A DNA stretch of 64,000 nt from CAZRVH01 sp964608325. GTDB lineage: Bacteria; Patescibacteriota; Gracilibacteria; Peribacterales; Peribacteraceae. The notes under the pieces were generated by a model. It worked only from the letters and a program-made list of their open reading frames with translations, did no database searches and was not told where the DNA came from. A program made the translations under genes and the position numbers. Shown piece after piece: positions 32,737 through 40,522 of the stretch. Where the stretch lies: the NCBI GenBank assembly GCA_964608325.1, contig CAZSMX010000001.1, positions 76,578 through 140,577 on the forward strand, in the 5' to 3' direction. Each line of letters begins with the position of its first letter. Within the stretch, counting starts at the first letter, position 1.

Positions 32737-35211
32737 ATGTGGGAATCTCTTATCGCCATCGGCGTCCTCGCGGGCCTGTACGTCGCAGTACAAGCAGCGT
32801 TCTTCGTGATGCGCAGGCTTGCCGATAGGAAGCGCGAGGAAGACCTGGTATTCCTGCAGCTCCTGGTACCGAAGAAGGAGTCGCGCGAGGAGAAAGACGC
32901 TGAGTCCGACCAGTTCGGAAAAGATTTCAAGGAAGTGATCGGCGTCATGGATCACCTGTACCAATCTCTGCACAGCATCAAGAAAGGCGGCATGAAGACC
33001 AAGTGGACCGGCCAGCCGTTCTTCTCGCTGGAATACGCAGCGCTCGCCGGCGAGATCCTGTTCTTCGTCGTGTGCCCGCGCCGCATCGCGCCGCTCATCG
33101 AAAAGCAGATCACGTCGTTCTACCCGGACACGATCATCGACGAAGTGGAGGACTACAACATCTTCACGGAACATTCGATGACAGCGGCGAAAAGCCTGTT
33201 CCCGAAAAAGGAGTACACGGCTGTCTTCAAGACGTACCAGAACCTGAAGAGCGATCCGCTCAACGCCATTACGAATGCCTTTTCGAAACTGAAGAGCGAC
33301 GAAGGGGCCGCGGTGCAGTTCGTCCTGCGCCCAGCCGAAAGCGGATGGCAGAAGAAGGTCCAGGACGAAGCATCGGACATCATCAACCCGAAGAAAAAGG
33401 GTAAGTCCATGCTGAACCCGAAAACGTGGATCATGGAATTCCTGGACCTGTTCGCCGGGGGCGGATCTTCCAAGGATGAAAGCGGCCAACCCAAGAACGA
33501 GCGCGTGTCGCAGGGGGTCGAGGAATACAGCAAGACCGTGGACGAGAAGGCGAGCAACCCCGGATTCACCGGAGTCATCCGCATCGTCACCTCGGCCCCG
33601 ACCGCCGCCCGCGCGGACATGATCCTGGAAACGGTATCCGCGGGATTCTCGCAGTTCAACGATGTCCGCGGGAACAGCTTCGGCAGCGTGAACTTCCAGA
33701 ACGCAAAGAAAACCGTCCAGCGCTTCATCCGCCGCACCCCCTCGCGCATGTTCCGCGAATGGCTGCAAGCACCGCAAATGCTCCTGGGCACCGCCGAACT
33801 CGCCTCGCTCTTCCACCTCCCACACACCAAGTACAATAAGGTGGAAACGATCAAGTGGCAGAACTTCAAGGTCGCCCCCGCGCCGAAGAACATCCCCGAA
33901 GACGGGCTGTTCCTGGGAACCAACACGTACCGCGGGGAGAAGAGGAAGATCTTCATGAACCAGGAAGACCGCTTCCGCCACTTCTACATCATCGGACAAA
34001 CCGGTACGGGTAAGTCGTCCGTCATCGAGCTCATGGCCCGCCAGGACTTCAACGACGGCAAGGGCGTGTGCATCGTCGACCCGCACGGTTCGCTCATCGA
34101 CAACCTCCTGCCGTACATCCCGCGCCACCGCGCCGACGACGTCATTTACTTCAATCCCGCCGACACCGAACGCCCGCTGGGCCTCAACCTCCTCGAAGGC
34201 AAGACGCCCGAGGAGCGCGACCTCATCGCGTTGGACGCCATGAACATGATGGTGAAGATGTTCGGAGAGGAAGTGTTCGGCCCGCGCATCCAGGATTACT
34301 TCCGCAACGGGTGTCTGACCCTCATGGAAGACGAGGAGGAAGGAGGGGCCATCACCGATCTCGTACGCCTCTTCACGGACGATGAGTGGCAGAAGTACAA
34401 GGTGTCCAAGGTGAAGAACCCCATCGTGAAGAGCTTCTGGGAGAACCAGATGGCCAAGACCGGCGCACGCGAGAAACAGGAAATGATCCCGTACTTCGCC
34501 GCGAAGTTCGGCCAGTTCTACACCAACACCCTGATGCGCAACATCGTGGGACAGACGAAGAGCTCATTCGACATCGCGGACTGCATGAACAGCGGAAAGA
34601 TCATCCTCATGAACCTCTCGAAGGGTCTCATCGGGGACGTGAACAGTACGCTCCTCGGCATGATCGTGGTGAACAAGATCCAGGTGGCAGCCATGCGCCG
34701 CCAGCGCGAGAGCAAGGAGAACCGCAAGGACTTCTTCCTGTACATCGACGAATTCCAGAACTTCGTCACACCGAGCATCGAGTCCATCCTCTCCGAGGCA
34801 CGTAAGTACCGCCTGGGACTCATCCTGGCCCACCAGTACATCGACCAGTTGGAGAAGGACAGCAAACTTTCGGGCTCCGTCTCGCTGAAGGGAGCCGTGT
34901 TCGGAAACGTCGGTACCATGCTCTTCTACAAGATCGGACCGGACGACGCCGAAGTGGGCGCGAAGCAGATGGGCCCGGTGTTCAGCGAGCAGGACCTGGT
35001 GAACATGGACGCGTTCAAGGGATCGATGAAACTGTGCGTCGACGGACAGCCGAGCCGTCCGTTCTCCATCGAAATCCCGAAGCCCTGGCTGGACAAGACC
35101 TACCAGAAAGACGAGCAGGCCGCCGAGGCGTTCAAGCAGTTGTCACGCTTGAAGTACGGCCGCCCGAAGGAGTTCGTGAACAGGGAGATCCTGAGGCGTA
35201 TCGGGGCGTGA
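32737..35211 (+). CDS. VirD4/TraG-like conjugation-type ATPase
   Basis: 824 aa. One N-terminal transmembrane helix, then a basic coiled stretch, a long Patescibacteria-style middle domain, and a C-terminal ATPase. Walker A is GQTGTGKS (about residues 419-426). CIVDPHGSLIDNLL follows, and Walker B is FLYIDEFQNF (about 666-675) with a downstream arginine-rich helix (SEARKYRLGLILAHQYIDQL). Such proteins pump DNA or protein through type IV secretion systems. No VirB genes are nearby. In Patescibacteria these ATPases are common and may serve DNA uptake or a pilus; substrate unknown. Confidence 0.82.
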   Translation: MWESLIAIGVLAGLYVAVQAAFFVMRRLADRKREEDLVFLQLLVPKKESREEKDAESDQFGKDFKEVIGVMDHLYQSLHSIKKGGMKTKWTGQPFFSLEYAALAGEILFFVVCPRRIAPLIEKQITSFYPDTIIDEVEDYNIFTEHSMTAAKSLFPKKEYTAVFKTYQNLKSDPLNAITNAFSKLKSDEGAAVQFVLRPAESGWQKKVQDEASDIINPKKKGKSMLNPKTWIMEFLDLFAGGGSSKDESGQPKNERVSQGVEEYSKTVDEKASNPGFTGVIRIVTSAPTAARADMILETVSAGFSQFNDVRGNSFGSVNFQNAKKTVQRFIRRTPSRMFREWLQAPQMLLGTAELASLFHLPHTKYNKVETIKWQNFKVAPAPKNIPEDGLFLGTNTYRGEKRKIFMNQEDRFRHFYIIGQTGTGKSSVIELMARQDFNDGKGVCIVDPHGSLIDNLLPYIPRHRADDVIYFNPADTERPLGLNLLEGKTPEERDLIALDAMNMMVKMFGEEVFGPRIQDYFRNGCLTLMEDEEEGGAITDLVRLFTDDEWQKYKVSKVKNPIVKSFWENQMAKTGAREKQEMIPYFAAKFGQFYTNTLMRNIVGQTKSSFDIADCMNSGKIILMNLSKGLIGDVNSTLLGMIVVNKIQVAAMRRQRESKENRKDFFLYIDEFQNFVTPSIESILSEARKYRLGLILAHQYIDQLEKDSKLSGSVSLKGAVFGNVGTMLFYKIGPDDAEVGAKQMGPVFSEQDLVNMDAFKGSMKLCVDGQPSRPFSIEIPKPWLDKTYQKDEQAAEAFKQLSRLKYGRPKEFVNREILRRIGA

Positions 35212-35276
35212 GAAAAGATTGATTCATCGCCCAGCTCTCGATCGCTGCCGCAAGGAAGCGGAGGATTTGAGCATGA

Positions 35277-35690
35277 TCAATGTATAAGAACTCCCTCCCC
35301 GCATAACGGGGAGGGCTGGGGAGGGGCCCTTTGAGCAACTTCTTCTCGAATCCTCGTTAGTACCCAATCCAGATTAGTCCGGACCTGTTCATTCGAAAAT
35401 CGAACGACTCGTAATCCTTTTGCTTCTAAATATGCTGTGCGATTCTCGTCGTATTCCTGCGCGCCATCTTTGTAGTGCGAGCCGCCATCCACTTCGATAA
35501 CCAACATCGCTTCTTTGCAAAGAAAATCTACGATATAGATGCCGATGGGCGCCTGCCTTCGGAACCTGATTCCGTGGAAGCGTTTTGCACGAAGTCTACG
35601 CCAAAGGATTTTTTCGCACTTCGTCATCCGCTTGCGGAGCCTATCGGCGCGGCTGAACGTTATCGGTGCACTTGAGAATATAAGACGCAT
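35277..35690 (-). CDS. DUF559 family endonuclease-like protein
   Basis: 137 aa; DUF559 has a Vsr/restriction-endonuclease-like fold. Seen: TKCEKILWRRLRAKR, FRRQAPIGIYIVDFLC, the acidic VIEVDGGSHY, RTAYLEAKGLRVVRFSNEQV. The start could be 35690 or the Met at codon 22. The last 15 residues are encoded by the adjacent repeat. The gene is bracketed by similar GC-rich hairpins at 35293 and 35729, as seen for DUF559 genes in many genomes, which suggests it travels as a small cassette. Function in vivo unknown. Confidence 0.8.
   Translation of the reverse strand: MRLIFSSAPITFSRADRLRKRMTKCEKILWRRLRAKRFHGIRFRRQAPIGIYIVDFLCKEAMLVIEVDGGSHYKDGAQEYDENRTAYLEAKGLRVVRFSNEQVRTNLDWVLTRIREEVAQRAPPQPSPLCGEGVLIH
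35293..35315. repeat. GC-rich hairpin next to the DUF559 gene
   Basis: CCCTCCCCG/CGGGGAGGG with a 5-nt loop, overlapping the 3' end of the DUF559 frame and followed by GCTGGGGAGGGG. A sister hairpin lies on the other side of the gene. Confidence 0.75.
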
Positions 35691-35728
35691 GTTTGGATTG
35701 TATTTTTATTTTAAAAGCCACTCCTCGA

Positions 35729-35751
35729 CCCTCTCCGCGTTGCGGAGAGGG
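35729..35751. repeat. GC-rich hairpin on the upstream side of the DUF559 gene
   Basis: CCCTCTCCGC/GCGGAGAGGG with a GTT loop, followed by GAGGCTGGGC; matches the partner at 35293 in layout. Confidence 0.75.
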
Positions 35752-35808
35752 AGGCTGGGCAAAATGAATAAGCGAGTAGCTGTTTTTAGTTCTTCCTATC
35801 CTAAGAAC

Positions 35809-37020
35809 TTAGATCGGCTTCGCGTGCACCAGGTAGCGCTTGTCGATTGTGTCGGGCGGCCAGCAGGTGTAGAGGATGAGTTCCTCTCCGGATCCTGAGT
35901 AGGCGCTCATGTCGTTCACGGCGACTTCTTCCTTGAAGGTGACTTCGTAGTTGTAGACGGTGCCGTTGTACGTCACGGAGATCTTGTCGCCCACGTTCAG
36001 CTTATTGATCTGGCGGAAGATCTTGGTGTATTTGGAAACATCCCACGGGTAGCTGCTGGAGTGGCCGTAGATGAGGATCTTTCCGCCCTTGCCTGGGTAG
36101 CTAAACAGATGGCCGACTCCGTTCTGGAGGACGGAGAGCAGACCCTTGGACGTCGTGGGATCGCTGGGGTGGGTGACGGTGAGATCTTTGATGCCGAGTG
36201 ACGGCATGGAGATGCTGAAGGCTTTGGCAGCCGGAGCGGGAGCACTCGGTGCGGGCTGCTGGGGCGCGGGGGTCGTGGGGCGCTGCGCGACGGGGGCGGG
36301 GTTGTAGGCAACGGGAGCGCGGGAAGAAGCGGCGTTCGTCAAAGGTCGGATATTCACGGAACCCGTAACCGGTTTATACTCGGTATAGGCAGGCTGCTGG
36401 GGCTGGGCGGGGGCGAAATCGCTCTCGGCTACAACAACATTTTTGGGATACGCGACGAGATACAACGTGTTCGGCACCTCGACGCTGTCGGGATTCAGGA
36501 TGCCGATGGCGCGCATCATCGCAAAGAGTTCCGTGCGAGTGATCGGCTGCCCCGTTCCCATGCTGGCTGGAAGAGGGATCTGCGCTTCTCCGGCGGCTTC
36601 GACGGTCTTCGTGAACCAGTTGTCGCTATGGTTGTATTCCAAATTCTCTTCGCCTCCGTTGCGATAACGCGTCAGCAGCGTCAGGGCCTCTTCGGGCATG
36701 AGGAATTCCGATGGGCGAAAGGTACGCTCGGCATTTCCTAGGACGAAGGAACGTTCGAAGGCAACTTCCACGTACGGCGCGTACCACTGATTCTGGTCGA
36801 CGTCGTCGAACAAAGGCAGCGGCGGCATGTGGCGCGCGATATCTCGGGCACGGATTTTCAGAGCGGGATCGGATTCGATAAGGATCGCTACGGCGCCGGC
36901 ACGGGTAACGGAGGGCGACTGCAGCGGCTTGATGCGCGCACGGGCGGATTGTCCGAAAGCATCGGTGATGAAACCGACGAACAGGACGAGGCCCAAAAGC
37001 AGAAGGAAGCGCTTCGACAT
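35809..37020 (-). CDS. Sortase with SLH-like N-terminal region
   Basis: 403 aa. Signal peptide (LLLLGLVLFVGFITDAFG), then SLH-like units (PSVTRAGAVAILIE, LFDDVDQNQWYAPYVEVAFE, ITRTELFAMMRAIGI), a Pro/Ala/Gln-rich linker (about residues 205-270), and a C-terminal sortase domain. The catalytic triad is His320 in IYGHSSSYPW, Cys386 in LILYTCWPP and Arg395 in DKRYLV. Sortases join surface proteins to the wall or to pilin. The SLH part is unusual and may hold the enzyme at the cell surface. Candidate substrates are the repeat proteins in this window. Promoter: TTGACA-17-TAAAGT, 11 nt before ATG. Confidence 0.87.
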   Translation of the reverse strand: MSKRFLLLLGLVLFVGFITDAFGQSARARIKPLQSPSVTRAGAVAILIESDPALKIRARDIARHMPPLPLFDDVDQNQWYAPYVEVAFERSFVLGNAERTFRPSEFLMPEEALTLLTRYRNGGEENLEYNHSDNWFTKTVEAAGEAQIPLPASMGTGQPITRTELFAMMRAIGILNPDSVEVPNTLYLVAYPKNVVVAESDFAPAQPQQPAYTEYKPVTGSVNIRPLTNAASSRAPVAYNPAPVAQRPTTPAPQQPAPSAPAPAAKAFSISMPSLGIKDLTVTHPSDPTTSKGLLSVLQNGVGHLFSYPGKGGKILIYGHSSSYPWDVSKYTKIFRQINKLNVGDKISVTYNGTVYNYEVTFKEEVAVNDMSAYSGSGEELILYTCWPPDTIDKRYLVHAKPI

Positions 37021-37031
37021 ACAGGATGGTT

Positions 37032-37060
37032 ACTTTAATACTATATTGATATTTTGTCAA
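37032..37060 (-). promoter_or_regulatory. Promoter of the sortase gene
   Basis: TTGACA, 17-nt spacer, TAAAGT, 11 nt to the ATG. TATAGT lies too close to the -35 to serve. Confidence 0.45.
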
Positions 37061-37146
37061 TAATTGAAGCAAAAGGTCCAGTTTTTGGCCATTCATTGAC
37101 TTTTGAGCTGATTCGACGGCCTTTCTGCCGCTTCAGGAGCCCTATT

Positions 37147-37174
37147 TTGCCTCTTCCAGGTTCCTCTGTATGCT
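37147..37174 (+). promoter_or_regulatory. Leaderless-type promoter of ychF
   Basis: TTGCCT, 16-nt spacer, TATGCT, 9 nt to the ATG. Confidence 0.55.
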
Positions 37175-37183
37175 GCCCCCGCT

Positions 37184-38278
37184 ATGGCGCTCAAAATAGG
37201 TATCGTCGGCCTTCCGAACGTCGGAAAATCAACCCTGTTCAACGCATTGACGCGCACCAAGGGTGCCCAGGCTGCCAACTATCCGTTCTGCACCATCGAA
37301 CCCAACGTCGGCATCGTCGAAGTGCCGGATCCCCGCCTTCAGCAGTTGGCGGCTATCGTGCATCCCGAGAGAATCCTTCCGGCTGCAATTGAATTCGTCG
37401 ACATCGCGGGACTTGTGAAGGGCGCCAGCAAGGGCGAAGGACTGGGAAATAAATTCCTCGGCGCCATCCGCGAAGTGGATGCGATCTGCCACGTCGTGCG
37501 CGTGTTTCAAGGCGGCGACATCATCCACGTGGAAGGAACGGTGCACCCGAAGCGCGATCGCGAGATCATCGAGACCGAACTCCTCCTCGCAGACCTCCAA
37601 AACGTCGAGAACCGCATCGACAAGATCAAGAAGCCCGCGGAGATGGGCGACAAGGCGAAAAAGATCGAACTCACCGTGGCACAGAAAGCGCACGCGGCGT
37701 TGAGCGCCGGAAAGATGGCGTCGACGGTGGAACTGGAGAAGGAAGAAATCCCCGTGTTCAAAATGATGACGCTCATGACGGCCAAGCCGATCGTGTACGC
37801 GGCCAACGTCGCGGAAGGAGAACTCAAGTCGCTCGATCCGAAAGTCCTCAAGGCGGACCTCGGACTCCCCGACTCCGCGGAGCTCGTGTTGATCTCCGCC
37901 AAGATCGAGGAAGACCTGCAAGACCTTTCGTCCGAGGAAGCCGCGGAATTCCTGAAGGACCTGGGTGTCACGGGCAGCGGGCTCGACCGACTCATTCACG
38001 CCGCGTACAAAGCACTCGGTTACATCAGCTACTTCACGGCCGGCGTGCAGGAAGTGCGCGCATGGAACATCCCCAAGGGATTCACGGCGCCGCAGGCAGC
38101 CGGCGTCATCCATACCGACTTCGAGCGCGGCTTCATCCGCGCGGAAACGATCGGGTTCGACGACTACGTGACCCTCGGCGGCGAAGTGAAGGCACGCGAG
38201 GCGGGAAAGATGCGCCTGGAAGGAAAGGAATACGTGGTGAAGGACGGCGACGTGATGCACTTCCGCTTCAATGTCTGA
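37184..38278 (+). CDS. ychF: Redox-regulated ATPase YchF (Obg-related)
   Basis: 364 aa, standard length. G1 is GLPNVGKSTLFNALT; NYPFCTIEPNVG and VDIAGLVKGASKGEGLGNKFL are the switch and G3 regions. The coiled-coil insertion follows, and the TGS domain at the C-terminus has AWNIPKGFTAPQAAGVIHTDF and ending VMHFRFNV. YchF is a ribosome-associated ATPase that binds ATP better than GTP. Probably transcribed alone and leaderless. Confidence 0.96.
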   Translation: MALKIGIVGLPNVGKSTLFNALTRTKGAQAANYPFCTIEPNVGIVEVPDPRLQQLAAIVHPERILPAAIEFVDIAGLVKGASKGEGLGNKFLGAIREVDAICHVVRVFQGGDIIHVEGTVHPKRDREIIETELLLADLQNVENRIDKIKKPAEMGDKAKKIELTVAQKAHAALSAGKMASTVELEKEEIPVFKMMTLMTAKPIVYAANVAEGELKSLDPKVLKADLGLPDSAELVLISAKIEEDLQDLSSEEAAEFLKDLGVTGSGLDRLIHAAYKALGYISYFTAGVQEVRAWNIPKGFTAPQAAGVIHTDFERGFIRAETIGFDDYVTLGGEVKAREAGKMRLEGKEYVVKDGDVMHFRFNV

Positions 38279-38325
38279 TGGAACGGGAGGATGTGGCTTG
38301 TTGATAAGGAAATCAGTGCAATCAA

Positions 38326-38341
38326 GGGAATCAAAGAAATC
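38326..38341 (+). repeat. Left inverted repeat flanking the four-helix-bundle gene
   Basis: GGGAATCAAAGAAATC; complement of 38768-38783 at 15 of 16 positions. Confidence 0.7.
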
Positions 38342-38384
38342 GAGGATTGTGGAAAATATATTTTGCACATGAGAATCTACTCTC

Positions 38385-38744
38385 ATGGACACAAGACCCT
38401 ATGAGAAATTAATTGCCTGGAAGGAAGCACATAATCTTTGCTTGAAAATATATAACGAAACAAAAAAATTTCCGAATGAAGAAAAATTTGGCTTAACGAA
38501 TCAGATGAGGCGTTCATCTTGCAGCATCCCGACAAATATCGCGGAAGGGAATGCAAAAAGAAGTCCAAAAGATAAAGCAAATTTCTTTGCCATTGCGCTG
38601 GGCTCATTAGAAGAACTTCATTATCAATGTAGACTTAGTAAGGATCTGGGCTACCTTGCGAATGATGTCTACGATACAATCGATCAACAAACTCATAGAG
38701 TTAGCTTTCTCCTAACAAAGTTGCGATCTGCCTTCCGTGCATAA
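38385..38744 (+). CDS. Four-helix-bundle protein (23S rRNA intervening-sequence protein family)
   Basis: 119 aa, PF05635/TIGR02436 type: LIAWKEAHNLCLKIYNETKKFP, FGLTNQMRRSSCSIPTNIAEG and FAIALGSLEELHYQCRLSKDLGY are the diagnostic stretches. Family members were first found inside intervening sequences of 23S rRNA genes and as helpers of retroelements; they bind nucleic acid as oligomers. Codon use is A+T-rich, unlike the neighbours, and the gene is flanked by inverted repeats at 38326 and 38768, which suggests horizontal transfer or cassette mobility. Confidence 0.88.
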   Translation: MDTRPYEKLIAWKEAHNLCLKIYNETKKFPNEEKFGLTNQMRRSSCSIPTNIAEGNAKRSPKDKANFFAIALGSLEELHYQCRLSKDLGYLANDVYDTIDQQTHRVSFLLTKLRSAFRA

Positions 38745-38747
38745 TCA

Positions 38748-39098
38748 TTGCTTCCGTTGACTACTTTGATTCCTTTGATTCCCTCTCATACCCCCTTCAT
38801 CGCCCGCCAGGAATCGTTCGTCTGCATCCACTGCAAAAAGCACGTGGAGCCGCTGGAGCACGGAAGTTATCGAAACCATTGTCCGCACTGTCTGTACAGT
38901 ATGCATGTCGACCGTGACGGCCCCGGCGACAGGCTTTCAACATGTCACTCCCCCATGACTCCGGTCGAACTGGACCAGAGTGGGAAAAAGGGGTGGATGA
39001 TCGTCCATGAATGCGTTCGCTGCGGCAAACGGATACCGAATAAAGCCGCGCCTGACGACGACCTCACCGCGGTTTCACCCCCGATTCCGCTCGATTGA
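38748..39098 (+). CDS. RNHCP-domain protein
   Basis: Up to 116 aa. The RNHCP domain is named for its motif: here SYRNHCPHCLYSMHVDRDGPGDR, seen in two overlapping parts, with paired CIHC and CVRC cysteines around it, suggesting a zinc-binding fold. Function not established for the family. The start is uncertain: no ATG is available, TTG at 38748 gives the full frame, but the first 20 residues come from the repeat arm; the real start may be closer to FIARQESFVC. Confidence 0.75.
   Translation: MLPLTTLIPLIPSHTPFIARQESFVCIHCKKHVEPLEHGSYRNHCPHCLYSMHVDRDGPGDRLSTCHSPMTPVELDQSGKKGWMIVHECVRCGKRIPNKAAPDDDLTAVSPPIPLD
38768..38783 (+). repeat. Right inverted repeat flanking the four-helix-bundle gene
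   Basis: GATTCCTTTGATTCCC, partner of 38326-38341. It overlaps the 5' part of the next open frame. Confidence 0.7.
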
Positions 39099-39111
39099 AG
39101 TATTAATGTGT

Positions 39112-39342
39112 TCAGGTTTCAGCCCTAACGCAAGGGGTATTTCCGGTGCACCCCTTGCATGAACAATTAATGTGCGCGTACATTCCGCTCACCCCATGCG
39201 CTTCTTCCTCTTCGTCTGTGCGTTCGGCGTTTTGTTCCTGAACATCTAACATCTCGGCGTAGCTCGCGAGAGCGTAGCCGGATGAACTCGTTAGATCGTC
39301 ACGAAAAAACCCAACCATAGCAACATCCTCATCGGCCCCCAT
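39112..39342 (-). CDS. Small protein translationally coupled to the 39791 gene
   Basis: 76 aa (MGADEDVAMVGFF ... ), acidic middle (NAERTDEEEEA) and a Cys-containing end (CSCKGCTGNTPC). The ATG shares its A with the TGA of the upstream gene (TGATG), the typical layout of translational coupling. No family recognised, and it may be spurious. Confidence 0.35.
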   Translation of the reverse strand: MGADEDVAMVGFFRDDLTSSSGYALASYAEMLDVQEQNAERTDEEEEAHGVSGMYAHINCSCKGCTGNTPCVRAET

Positions 39343-39791
39343 CAATTCTTCTTTTGTAACGCAACGGCCGCGTACGCGTTGCTCAGATTTTGCTTGAGCG
39401 GGATCTTCTCATGAATGTTTCCCTCGGGAACCAACACGACGGAGTCTTCGTGCGTCGACGGATGTTCGGTAACCGCGACGGAAAATTTTCCTTCCAACAA
39501 CATCTGACTCACTCCGTGCGGAAGGTCTTCGTGCATATCGAGCATCGCGTCGATCCCTTTTTCGTTGAGATCTTTCTCGATCGTCTTCTTCATTTTTTCC
39601 TGCATGTGCGGTTCCATCTCGAGCGCAAACGAGAGTTCGGCAAGCTTCTCCGCCTTATCCATCTCGCGCTCCAAATCCTCAGGCCCCTTCACGTTGTCAC
39701 GCAGGCGTTCGTACGCTTCGGGGCTGCGCATCTTCTTACGAATCTTCTCGCGCTCAAGGCCGGGCAGATGGTCCAGGAAAGAATCGGACAT
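39342..39791 (-). CDS. Orphan helical protein
   Basis: 149 aa, soluble, mostly charged helix (REKIRKKMRSPEAYERL, EREMDKAEKLAELSFALE, KMKKTIEKDLNEKG), then a short beta-like C-terminal part (EGKFSVAVTEHP, SVVLVPEGNIHEKIP). No family recognised. The TACAAT box at 39798-39803 lies 6 nt before the ATG, predicting a leaderless mRNA. Confidence 0.6.
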   Translation of the reverse strand: MSDSFLDHLPGLEREKIRKKMRSPEAYERLRDNVKGPEDLEREMDKAEKLAELSFALEMEPHMQEKMKKTIEKDLNEKGIDAMLDMHEDLPHGVSQMLLEGKFSVAVTEHPSTHEDSVVLVPEGNIHEKIPLKQNLSNAYAAVALQKKN

Positions 39792-39814
39792 GGTTGGATT
39801 GTAGCCAAAAGCCC

Positions 39815-39841
39815 TTGATCTTCCTATGGGAGGGGTATGAT
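39815..39841 (+). promoter_or_regulatory. Possible promoter of the 39895 gene
   Basis: TTGATC, 15-nt spacer, TATGAT; GGAGG ribosome site follows at 39882. Confidence 0.4.
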
Positions 39842-39894
39842 AGGGTAAGTATTCTTGTCATCCGATCCATCACAACGCACGGAGGCTTACGCCC

Positions 39895-40143
39895 ATGTCG
39901 CGCATCGCTGTCATCCTGAGATTTCTATTCGTAGAGTCGATTATTTTTTCCTTCGTCGTGCTCTGCGTGTGTATCTGTGCCTGGCTCACTCCAGAGCCTT
40001 ACAGGATCTTTCTTTTTCCTTTGGGAGGATGCATCGGTTTGTTCTTGATGCACATCTCGCACAATAAGAATTCGCGGTTCAAACCGTATTGCGACCGCAT
40101 CGTTCAGTGGACTTTCAAAATCCCGAATGAAAATGGATCCTGA
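39895..40143 (+). CDS. Small two-helix membrane protein
   Basis: 82 aa. Two hydrophobic segments (VESIIFSFVVLCVCICAWL and IFLFPLGGCIGLFLMHI) and a basic cytoplasmic tail. GGAGG precedes the ATG by about 9 nt. No family recognised. Confidence 0.55.
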   Translation: MSRIAVILRFLFVESIIFSFVVLCVCICAWLTPEPYRIFLFPLGGCIGLFLMHISHNKNSRFKPYCDRIVQWTFKIPNENGS

Positions 40144-40198
40144 GCCAACATGAATGGGAAGTCGGTACATCACGCCCCTCACCCTCAAGGACAACGTC

Positions 40199-40396
40199 AT
40201 GAACGCATTGCTCCTCGCCCAGGCGCAGAATCAGAAAATCCTCGTCATCTGCGCTGCTTCGTTCCTCTGTGCATTCGGATTCCTGCTCATACTGTGCTTA
40301 TGCAAAGCCGCCGGCCGCGCCACGGCCATGGAGGAAGAACTCCATTCACATCGTCGTGTACCGCTCAACAGTCGGAGCCGACCCTACGTCTCCTGA
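40199..40396 (+). CDS. Small single-helix membrane protein
   Basis: 65 aa; one hydrophobic segment (ILVICAASFLCAFGFLLILCL) and a basic tail. AAGGA lies 8 nt before this ATG; an upstream in-frame ATG at 40154 lacks a site. Probably co-transcribed with the 39895 gene; the terminator is at 40443. Confidence 0.45.
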   Translation: MNALLLAQAQNQKILVICAASFLCAFGFLLILCLCKAAGRATAMEEELHSHRRVPLNSRSRPYVS

Positions 40397-40442
40397 AACG
40401 ACGGACATGAATCAAAAAGACGGACATCGCTCCGTCACCACG

Positions 40443-40469
40443 GGGAGGTCCATGCGGACCTCCCTTTTT
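40443..40469 (+). terminator. Intrinsic terminator of the small membrane protein genes
   Basis: GGGAGGTCC/GGACCTCCC with ATGC loop, then five T. Confidence 0.9.
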
Positions 40470-40474
40470 CATTA

Positions 40475-40504
40475 AAAAGCGGCCCCGTTTCCGGAGCCGC
40501 TTTT
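40475..40504. terminator. Bidirectional terminator at the nrdJ 3' end
   Basis: AAAAGCGGC/GCCGCTTTT stem, 12-nt loop; serves nrdJ (minus) and backs up the plus-strand terminator. Confidence 0.75.
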
Positions 40505-40522
40505 CCCATTTTCATTTCATGA

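Noticed and set aside
38748..38790. First 20 residues of the RNHCP frame as genuine protein
   Set aside because: They translate the inverted repeat of the neighbouring cassette (LTTLIPLIPSHTP); the true start is probably later.
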